6,037 nt of DNA from the NCBI GenBank assembly GCA_944363865.1, contig CALVVN010000063.1:1-6037 (forward strand), read 5' to 3'. Position numbers and translations under genes: made by a program. The first letter of the stretch is position 1, and each line of letters opens with the position of its first letter. This DNA is from an uncultured Bacilli bacterium. GTDB taxonomy: Bacteria > Bacillota_I > Bacilli_A > RF39 > UBA660. Below, in pieces: positions 1 through 4,274 of this stretch. The notes under the pieces were generated by a model. It saw only the letters and a program-made list of their open reading frames with translations. It was not told the origin of the DNA and searched no databases.

Positions 1-1
1 A

Positions 2-238
2 GCATCGTACTGGTGGACAATGAGTCCGTACTTCTGGGGCAGCTACAACGCTCGCGTGTTCAATGTTGGCGGGTCGTCTGGCACTGGCGGCTTGGGCAAT
101 TGGGGCGTCTCCGACACGTACGGCGTGCGTCCCGTAATTTCTCTGAAATCTTGCGTTCTGTTTTCTGGAGGAAACGGGACAGCAACCAGTCCATATACAG
201 TAGAGTTACCTGAGTCGTGTGCAAACGTTGAAAATTAG
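2..238 (+). CDS. DGR target (variable) protein, C-terminal end, 5' truncated by window
   Basis: The reading frame enters from the left edge and ends at TAG (236-238), giving the last 78 residues. It begins ASYWWTMSPYFW, contains a Gly/Ser-rich stretch and GVRPVISLKS, and ends with a SGGNGT...SPYTV tail. This arrangement is typical of C-type-lectin/formylglycine-enzyme-fold variable proteins of Firmicutes DGRs, where the variable residues form a ligand-binding face. The variable positions correspond to residues encoded at 31-120. GC content is far above the AT-rich surroundings. The N-terminal part, which would show secretion or anchoring, lies outside the window, so ligand and location are unknown. 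Two hairpins follow the stop. The downstream avd-RT genes and the adenine-only differences from TR1 support its role as the substrate of this DGR. Confidence 0.88.
   Translation, partial: ASYWWTMSPYFWGSYNARVFNVGGSSGTGGLGNWGVSDTYGVRPVISLKSCVLFSGGNGTATSPYTVELPESCANVEN
22..140 (+). repeat. DGR variable repeat (VR)
   Basis: This 119-nt segment aligns without gaps to TR1 (345-463) with 18 substitutions, every one at a TR1 adenine: 11 to G, 5 to T and 2 to C. The last 20 nt (121-140, containing GGCGTGCGTCCCG) are identical in both. They behave like the GC-rich initiation-of-mutagenic-homing (IMH) end. Just beyond, VR reads ATTTCTCTGAA and TR1 reads ATTTTCTCTTGATGA, which is the kind of IMH/IMH* difference expected to set the direction of transfer. 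Confidence 0.93.
155..180 (+). other. possible target-site hairpin just downstream of VR
   Basis: An imperfect inverted repeat has its core at GTTTTC (160-165) and GGAAAC (170-175) around a 4-nt loop TGGA. G-T pairs extend it outward to 155/180. It starts about 15-20 nt past the VR end. In the Bordetella phage DGR a short hairpin downstream of IMH is required in the target DNA. Here the stem contains G-T mismatches at DNA level and lies in coding sequence, so the assignment is tentative. Confidence 0.25.
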
Positions 239-239
239 T

Positions 240-299
240 AAACTGCGAAAACCTTTTCGCAGTTTCGTTTCAAAAAGCGCATAAATGCGCTTTTTGAAA
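240..299 (+). terminator. tandem hairpin terminator after target gene
   Basis: There are two adjacent strong stem-loops. The first pairs 240-251 (AAACTGCGAAAA) with 254-265. The second pairs 268-281 (TTTCAAAAAGCGCA) with 286-299 around loop TAAA. The GC cores with A-rich 5' arms and T-rich 3' arms fit a bidirectional rho-independent terminator, starting 1 nt after the target gene stop. The second hairpin ends 3 nt before the conserved leader of template unit 1, so it could also form a 5' or processing structure for TR1 RNA made by readthrough. Confidence 0.75.
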
Positions 300-302
300 A
301 AA

Positions 303-563
303 AGGGATTATACTAATAGATGGGTGCTATTTTTGTACTGTTTAGAGTCCGTACAACTGGAACAGCAACAACGCTAACGTGTTCAATGTTGGCGGGTCGT
401 CTAACACTGGCAACTTGGACAATTGGAACGTCAACAACACGAACGGCGTGCGTCCCGTAATTTTCTCTTGATGAATAGTAAGCTCATAATAATAGTTATG
501 GTAGAGCGAGCTTTGAGAAAACAAGTGTAATTCCTTGCGAAAGCTAAAAATATATAAAACAAA
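303..563 (+). ncRNA. DGR template RNA unit 1 (leader + TR1 + 3' module)
   Basis: This is the first of three homologous units. A conserved leader (AGGGATTATACTAATAGATG, then a T-rich run) precedes TR1. A module shared with units 2 and 3 follows. The module predicts stem-loop A: GCTC 482-485 with GAGC 504-507, containing ATAAT/GTTAT around loop AATA. It also predicts stem-loop B: AGCTTT 509-514 with AAAGCT 540-545, enclosing CAAG 522-525 with CTTG 534-537. In the studied Bordetella DGR, sequence 3' of TR is the structured part that RT-Avd uses to start cDNA synthesis, so an equivalent role is inferred here. No good -35/-10 pair is visible in front of this unit. It may depend on readthrough from the target gene, or TATACT (309-314) may act as a weak -10. 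RNA ends are approximate. Confidence 0.7.
345..463 (+). repeat. DGR template repeat 1 (TR1), template of the local VR
   Basis: TR1 is the 119-nt non-coding template matching VR 22-140 in length. It has 34 adenines, 18 of which are replaced in VR; none of the 85 other bases differ. Read in the VR frame it encodes an Asn-rich series (SPYNWNSNNANVFN...), with Asn as AAC at most mutable positions. Mutation of the two adenines of AAC cannot yield a stop. TR1 shares with VR, but not with TR2 or TR3, the AAT before GTT and the AATTGG in the middle, which identifies it as the donor. Confidence 0.93.
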
Positions 564-618
564 CGTCAATATTGTTAGTAAATTTTAATTAAAATTATTG
601 AAAATGATATTTTATGTA

Positions 619-647
619 TTGTTTTATTTTTTGTTTTATTATATAAT
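619..647 (+). promoter_or_regulatory. promoter upstream of template unit 2
   Basis: TTGTTT (619-624) and TATAAT (642-647) are separated by exactly 17 nt, a good sigma-A-type promoter. The predicted start is near 654, where a hairpin begins. The surrounding sequence resembles the region before unit 3 (1094-1122). Confidence 0.6.
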
Positions 648-653
648 AATGCT

Positions 654-683
654 ATAAGAGTAGTACGTTACTCTTATATTTTT
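654..683 (+). terminator. start-proximal hairpin with T-tract (possible attenuator)
   Basis: ATAAGAGTA (654-662) pairs perfectly with TACTCTTAT (669-677) around a 6-nt loop and is followed by ATTTTT. It could terminate RNA coming from unit 1, or act as an attenuator or 5' stabilising stem on the transcript from promoter 619-647, whose start should lie at the base of this stem. Confidence 0.45.
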
Positions 684-769
684 GAGAAAGTGTAATTTTC
701 ATATAGCTTATCGTAGTAAAAATTTATTCTTTATAATATCAAGATAGTAAAAAAACACCTCACTTTCTC
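684..769 (+). repeat. inverted-repeat-bounded insert in unit 2 leader
   Basis: GAGAAAGTG (684-692) and CACTTTCTC (761-769) are perfect 9-bp inverted repeats bounding an AT-rich interval of 68 nt. Unit 3 lacks this interval between its hairpin and its leader. TTTGAGAAAGTGTAATTTTC (681-700) resembles part of the template 3' module (TTTGAGAAAACAAGTGTAATTCC), so it may be a decayed partial copy. A TATAAT at 732-737 lacks a convincing -35. No coding potential is seen. Confidence 0.35.
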
Positions 770-786
770 TTAATTTGTTTATTATA

Positions 787-1052
787 AGGGATTATGTTAA
801 TAGATGGCTGCCTTTTTCGGATTTTTTGAGTCCGTACAACTGGAACAACAACAACAACAACGCTAACGTGTTCAACGTTGGCGGGTCGTCTAGCACTGGC
901 AACTTGAGCAACAACAACGTCAACAACACGAACGGCGTGCGTCCCGTAATTTTCTCTTGATGAATAGCAAGCTCATAACAATAGTTATGGTAGAGCAAGC
1001 TTTGAGAAAACAAGCGTAATTCCTTGCGAAAGCTAAAAATATATAAAACAAA
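787..1052 (+). ncRNA. DGR template RNA unit 2 (leader + TR2 + 3' module)
   Basis: This unit has the same organisation as unit 1, with the most diverged leader (AGGGATTATGTTAATAGATG). Stem-loop A pairs GCTC 971-974 with GAGC 993-996 and contains ATAAC/GTTAT (975-979/984-988). Stem-loop B pairs AGCTTT 998-1003 with AAAGCT 1029-1034. At the last base of the inner stem A arm, unit 1 has T (G-U pair) where units 2 and 3 have C (G-C pair), so pairing is kept. It is likely transcribed from the promoter at 619-647. A reading frame through it exists only because TR mirrors a coding sequence; it has no ribosome binding site. Confidence 0.7.
828..952 (+). repeat. DGR template repeat 2 (TR2)
   Basis: TR2 is 125 nt, 6 nt longer than TR1. 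Six consecutive AAC codons replace the AAC-AGC-AAC-AAC of TR1, and AAC-AAC-AAC replaces AAT-TGG-AAC. In the VR frame it encodes SPYNWNNNNNNANVFN...NNNVNNTNGVRPV. It cannot be the parent of VR 22-140 because of the length and non-adenine differences, so its own VR should lie elsewhere. Confidence 0.85.
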
Positions 1053-1093
1053 TTTTACGTGATTAGTAATTTTATGAATTTCATGTAAAATAA

Positions 1094-1122
1094 TTGTTTT
1101 ATTTTTGATTTTATAATATAAT
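1094..1122 (+). promoter_or_regulatory. promoter upstream of template unit 3
   Basis: TTGTTT (1094-1099) and TATAAT (1117-1122) have a 17-nt spacer, the same boxes as the promoter at 619-647 in similar sequence. The predicted start is near 1129. There a weak hairpin begins (ATAAAAATAT 1129-1138 with ATATTTTAT 1144-1152, one bulged A), directly abutting the unit 3 leader. Confidence 0.55.
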
Positions 1123-1152
1123 TCAAATATAAAAATATAGATGATATTTTAT

Positions 1153-1396
1153 AGGGATTATACTAATAGATGGGTGCTTTTTTGTACTGTTTAGAGTCCG
1201 TACAACTGGAACAACAACGCTAACGCGTTCAACGTTGGCGGGTCGTCTAGCACTGGCAACTTGAGCAACGATTGGGTCAACAACACGAACGGCGTGCGTC
1301 CCGTAATTTTCTCTTGATGAGTAGTGAGTTCATAACAATAGTTATAGTAGAGCGAGCTTTGAGAAAACAAGTGTAATTCCTTGCGAAAGCTAAAAA
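1153..1396 (+). ncRNA. DGR template RNA unit 3 (leader + TR3 + 3' module)
   Basis: The leader is nearly identical to unit 1. Stem-loop A pairs GTTC 1328-1331 with GAGC 1350-1353, where the C-to-T change gives a G-U pair. It contains ATAAC/GTTAT (1332-1336/1341-1345). Stem-loop B pairs AGCTTT 1355-1360 with AAAGCT 1386-1391. It is the template closest to avd-RT. Its 3' end is undefined: RNA could run to the terminator at 1505-1535. Confidence 0.7.
1194..1309 (+). repeat. DGR template repeat 3 (TR3)
   Basis: TR3 is 116 nt, 3 nt shorter than TR1. It has three AAC codons after the first TGG, GCG in place of GTG before TTC, and AAC-GAT-TGG in the middle. The 3' end (GGCGTGCGTCCCGTAATTT) is identical to the other TRs and to VR. 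Like TR2 it does not match the local VR and predicts a separate target. Confidence 0.85.
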
Positions 1397-1466
1397 CATT
1401 TAATACTTATATATAATTGTAAAGTAAGTTATTTGAAATATAATTATATTTCCGAGTATTTTTTGT

Positions 1467-1495
1467 TTGACATAATTTTTAATTTATTTTATAAT
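1467..1495 (+). promoter_or_regulatory. strong promoter for avd-RT-MutS-like operon
   Basis: TTGACA (1467-1472) and TATAAT (1490-1495) are both consensus, with a 17-nt spacer. It is the best promoter in the window. The start is predicted at about 1502, a few nt before the hairpin at 1505, so the transcript would begin with a terminator. Confidence 0.75.
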
Positions 1496-1504
1496 ATAGT
1501 TAGT

Positions 1505-1535
1505 TAAGGCAGTAGTGGACTGCCTTATTTTTTTT
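1505..1535 (+). terminator. rho-independent terminator / attenuator in avd leader
   Basis: TAAGGCAGT (1505-1513) pairs with ACTGCCTTA (1519-1527) around loop AGTGG. Eight T follow (1528-1535). It lies just downstream of a consensus promoter and 57 nt before the avd start, so it can either end template-unit RNA or attenuate avd-RT expression. Downstream, AAGAGA (1537-1542) can pair with TCTCTT (1572-1577) just before the avd ribosome binding site. AGTAGT (1511-1516) could pair with ACTATT (1551-1556) as an alternative structure. Confidence 0.75.
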
Positions 1536-1591
1536 AAAGAGAAATGCAGTACTATTCTTTATTGAAATAGATCTCTTAATAAGGAGTTTGT

Positions 1592-1936
1592 ATGCGTGAA
1601 TTTAAAATATTGGATAAGGTTAAATGGTTAATTAGTTATTCAGAAACTTATATTTTTACCTCTTTTCCTAAAATTCATTTAGCTTTAAAGATTAAACTGG
1701 AAGAAAATATGTATTCTTTAATAGAAAATACTATTCGCGCTAATATTAATAAGGGAAATATTCGGAGTAAATATCAGAAAGAAATGTTAACGAATATATC
1801 TTTGATTGATTACTATATTGGTGCAATTTATGAAAAAGGTATTATTAAAAAAAAGAGATTTGATGCATATTTGAATGCTTTAAATGAAATAAGAAAGATG
1901 TGTTATGGGTGGATAAATAATGAAAAGAATGAGTAG
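1592..1936 (+). CDS. avd: DGR accessory variability determinant (Avd-like four-helix protein)
   Basis: This 114-residue basic helical protein matches the bAvd/23S-rRNA-intervening-sequence-like four-helix bundle family in length and pattern. It has a hydrophobic N-terminal helix with FPK at about 25-27, a helix around 30-55, a central helix (LTNISLIDYYIGAIYEKG, about 66-83) and a terminal helix ending in GW (about 105-106). Avd proteins form pentamers that bind the RT and the template RNA and are required for mutagenic retrohoming. The start is ATG 1592 with AAGGAG at 1581-1586. The 3' end overlaps the RT gene by 17 nt, indicating translational coupling. It is expected to be expressed from the promoter at 1467-1495 through the leader terminator. 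Assignment rests on family pattern plus its place between the TRs and the RT. Confidence 0.85.
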   Translation: MREFKILDKVKWLISYSETYIFTSFPKIHLALKIKLEENMYSLIENTIRANINKGNIRSKYQKEMLTNISLIDYYIGAIYEKGIIKKKRFDAYLNALNEIRKMCYGWINNEKNE

Positions 1937-3041
1937 CCTTTATGAAAATATTCTTGATTATAATAGGTGTATACTTATGTATAAAACTATTAAAAAGAAC
2001 TGTAAAAATAAAAAAGAAGTGTATAAATATTTTTTAAACTTAAATCAAAATATAATTGATGTTTTAGAAAGATTAAAAAATAAAAGTTATGTTTTTGATA
2101 AATATAAAATTTTTTTGATAACTGAACCTAAATATAGATTAATAATGAGTGAAAAAGTTGAAGATAAGATTGTAAATCATTTAATTAGTAAGTATATTTT
2201 ACTTCCTGCAATTGAAAAATCTTTAGTTGATGGTAATGTTGCTACACGATATAAAAAGGGTAGTGGGTATGCATATGAATTATTATTAAAATATATAAAC
2301 AGACTTAGATATTATAAAAAAGATATTTATGTCCTGAAAATAGATATAAGTAAATACTTTTATAATATTGATCATGAGATATGTATGAGGGAACTAGAAA
2401 GAAAAATTAAAGATAAAAGAGCACTTGATATTATAAAAGATGTACTTGATACCACAAATCAACCTTATGTAAATAGAGAAATAAAATATTTGAAAAATAA
2501 GGAAATTAATCGTGTTAAGAAATTAAATATAAGTAATAAAGAAAAGTTATTAAAAGTAGAAGAAATAAGTAGAATACCGTTATATTATTATGGAAAGGGG
2601 CTACCTATTGGTAATATGACAAGTCAAATATTAGCAATATTTTATTTAAATAATATAGATCATTATATTAAAGAAGAATTAAAATTTAAAAATTATATTA
2701 GATATATGGATGACTTAGTAATTTTAGATGTTGATAAAGAAAGGTTAAAGGATGCTTATATAAAGATTAGAGAGAAACTTGCGGAATATAAATTGGTTAC
2801 TAACAAAAAAAGTAATATTTATAAATTAAGTAATGGATTTTCATTTTTAGGATATAAGTTTCAGTTAGTTAATAAAAAATTGATGATTAGGTACAATGTG
2901 AGTACATCAAGGAGAATAGCTAGAAGGCTTAAAAATTTAAAGAAGTATGATTATAGTATGTATTTAAAAAGTAAGGGTAGTTACAAAGGTTTTTTGCAAA
3001 GATGTAATACTAATTTATATGAAAAAATTATGGATATTTAA
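1920..3041 (+). CDS. DGR reverse transcriptase
   Basis: This 373-residue RT copies TR RNA into adenine-mutagenised cDNA together with Avd. Fingers motifs lie around 62-115 (FLITEPKYRLIMSEKVEDK, then DGNVATRYKKGSG). Motif 3 is LKIDISKYFYNIDH with catalytic Asp142. Motif 4 is GLPIGNMTSQ (227-236), the form characteristic of DGR RTs. Motif 5 is YMDD (262-265) with Asp264/Asp265. The thumb-proximal FSFLGYKF is at 307-314. All three catalytic Asp are present and no maturase or endonuclease domain follows, as expected for DGR rather than group II intron RTs. A Lys-rich segment (about 185-222) expands the spacing between motifs 3 and 4. ATG 1920 overlaps avd; ATG 1929 is an alternative start, and neither has a strong Shine-Dalgarno, which fits coupling to avd. 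The gene is very AT-rich, in contrast to the TRs. Confidence 0.95.
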   Translation: MKRMSSLYENILDYNRCILMYKTIKKNCKNKKEVYKYFLNLNQNIIDVLERLKNKSYVFDKYKIFLITEPKYRLIMSEKVEDKIVNHLISKYILLPAIEKSLVDGNVATRYKKGSGYAYELLLKYINRLRYYKKDIYVLKIDISKYFYNIDHEICMRELERKIKDKRALDIIKDVLDTTNQPYVNREIKYLKNKEINRVKKLNISNKEKLLKVEEISRIPLYYYGKGLPIGNMTSQILAIFYLNNIDHYIKEELKFKNYIRYMDDLVILDVDKERLKDAYIKIREKLAEYKLVTNKKSNIYKLSNGFSFLGYKFQLVNKKLMIRYNVSTSRRIARRLKNLKKYDYSMYLKSKGSYKGFLQRCNTNLYEKIMDI

Positions 3042-3052
3042 TAGGAGGAATT

Positions 3053-3460
3053 ATGAAATTAGAAGAGTTACATGCTAATTTAAAGATTTTAAATAGTAAT
3101 AAAATTGTAGTAATGAAATCAGGTAGTTTTTATAAAACTTTTGGAGATGACGCTCTCATATTATGGAAAATGTTTGGATATAGAATTAATAGCGGCGTCG
3201 CTTGCTTTCCTATCACTAGTTTTGGTGGTGTTATAGGTAGACTTAATCGCGCTGGCATTAGTGTCATTGTAAATAACTCTGATGGTGTTATTAATTATGA
3301 AACCGCACTAGAAAATACTTATAATGAATATTTAGAAAATGCTATAAATAGTAATATTATTAATAATAAAATAGAAGAAATGAAAGATAAAATACAAAAG
3401 AAATTAAATGAAGATATTAATAATTATAATAGAATAGATGAATTTTTAGAAAAACTTTAA
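3053..3460 (+). CDS. stand-alone MutS domain I-like DGR accessory protein (MSL type)
   Basis: This is a 135-residue protein starting at ATG 3053 with AGGAGG (3043-3048), 11 nt after the RT stop. Residues about 17-75 follow the pattern of the N-terminal mismatch-recognition domain of MutS. KIVVMKSGSFYKTFGDDA parallels the ILLFYRMGDFYELFYDDA region of E. coli MutS, and FPITSFGGVIGRLNRAGISV parallels its PYHAVENYLAKLVNQGESV. The clamp, lever and ATPase domains are absent; instead a charged helical tail follows (about 95-135). Phe26 matches the mismatch-stacking Phe36 of MutS, but Lys28 replaces Glu38. I recall MutS-like (MSL) accessory genes reported in DGR surveys, which fits this position. Its function is unknown. 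Binding template RNA/cDNA or mismatched VR heteroduplex is inference. The middle of the gene (about 3150-3310) is less AT-rich than the flanks. Confidence 0.8.
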   Translation: MKLEELHANLKILNSNKIVVMKSGSFYKTFGDDALILWKMFGYRINSGVACFPITSFGGVIGRLNRAGISVIVNNSDGVINYETALENTYNEYLENAINSNIINNKIEEMKDKIQKKLNEDINNYNRIDEFLEKL

Positions 3461-3484
3461 TATTAGTTTTACTTATTGTATAAT
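3456..3484 (+). promoter_or_regulatory. weak candidate promoter for ecf operon
   Basis: TATAAT (3479-3484) is a consensus -10; TTTAAT (3456-3461) is a poor -35 at 17 nt. The start would fall at about 3491, on the ribosome binding site, making a nearly leaderless RNA. No terminator is visible between the MutS-like gene and ecfA1, so readthrough from the DGR operon is an alternative. Confidence 0.3.
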
Positions 3485-3503
3485 AGTTATAAGGAGTTTT
3501 GTG

Positions 3504-4274
3504 ATGAATTTTAGTAACTATTTTACATATAACGAAAGTAAAGAATTGTCTTTTTGCTATCCACTTAATTCTTTTGTGACATTTATGGGTAGTGGAAAAG
3601 AAAAATTGTTAAAAAATCTTTTGTTTTATAATAACCATGAGTATATAACTTTAATGTTTTCAAAGATTACTTCTAAAAATATAAATAAGTACAAAAAAAA
3701 TGTTGCTTTTGTTTTAAATAAACATTTAAATATTTTTGTTGGAGAAACCGTTAGTGATGAAATTGCTTTTGGGATGGAATCTCTTGGTAAAAAGAAAAAT
3801 GAAATTGAAAATATTTTAGAACATTATGCTAAACTTTTTAATATTTCGCACCTATTAAATAAGGATCCAAATTGTCTAGGGTGCAGTGATAAAGTTAAGA
3901 TTAAAATTGTTAGTGCTTTGGTTTGTGAGCCAAAGGTTTTAATGTTGGATGAAGTTCTATGTGAACTTGATTATGTTGATCGTTTAGTTGTTTTAAAAAA
4001 CTTGAGTGATTTTGTCAATAATGAAAATGTTATTTTTAATTTTACAAATAATGTTAATGAGTGTTTATATGGTAATGAAGTTGTTATTCTTGATGATACT
4101 AAGATTTTGTTAAGTGGAAAGACAATTAATGTTTTAAATGAAGATAAGTTAATGAAAAAATTGGGATTTGGTTTACCTTTTATTGTAGAAGTAAATAAAT
4201 ATTTGATGGATTATGGTATTGTGCATGACTATTATTTTGATTTAGAAAGTTTGGTGGATAACATATGGAAATAG
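3504..4274 (+). CDS. ecfA1: ECF transporter ATPase EcfA1, degenerate motifs
   Basis: This is an energy-coupling-factor (vitamin/metal uptake) ABC ATPase of 256 residues, recognised by its order before ecfA2-ecfT-truA and by family segments such as FVGETVSDEIAFGME (about 78-92). ATG 3504 lies 7 nt after AAGGAG (3491-3496); the in-frame GTG 3501 is only 4 nt away, so 3504 is preferred. Motifs are unusually decayed. Walker A is GSGKEK (29-34) without the usual GxxGxGK(S/T) form, although Lys32 is kept. The Q-loop Gln is Asn72. The signature reads LGCSD (125-129) instead of LSGGQ. The H-loop His is Asn182. Walker B VLMLDE (145-150) is intact. The gene overlaps ecfA2 by 10 nt. It should pair with EcfA2 on the cytoplasmic face of EcfT; whether it hydrolyses ATP is uncertain. 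Confidence 0.85.
   Translation: MNFSNYFTYNESKELSFCYPLNSFVTFMGSGKEKLLKNLLFYNNHEYITLMFSKITSKNINKYKKNVAFVLNKHLNIFVGETVSDEIAFGMESLGKKKNEIENILEHYAKLFNISHLLNKDPNCLGCSDKVKIKIVSALVCEPKVLMLDEVLCELDYVDRLVVLKNLSDFVNNENVIFNFTNNVNECLYGNEVVILDDTKILLSGKTINVLNEDKLMKKLGFGLPFIVEVNKYLMDYGIVHDYYFDLESLVDNIWK

Noticed and set aside
13..213. Second forward frame overlapping the target protein end
   Set aside because: It is out of frame with the recognised variable-protein sequence and has no independent support.
342..569. Reverse-strand open frame over unit 1 (and the similar one at 792-1013 over unit 2)
   Set aside because: Both are antisense to the TR and its conserved RNA module. Conservation follows template and stem positions, and no start signals are visible.
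775..960. Forward open reading frame through TR2 ending at TGA
   Set aside because: It has no ribosome binding site. The protein-like part is TR2, which mirrors the target-protein sequence, and the same frame is only partly open in units 1 and 3.
303..1396. CRISPR array or simple tandem duplication
   Set aside because: There are three long units with different internal lengths, no short repeats with spacers, and an adenine-specific relation to a coding VR, which fits DGR templates.
1592..3041. Group II intron with maturase
   Set aside because: The RT has the DGR-type GLPIGNMTSQ motif, no maturase or endonuclease domain, and is flanked by Avd and TR/VR pairs. No intron domain V-like hairpin was seen after the RT.
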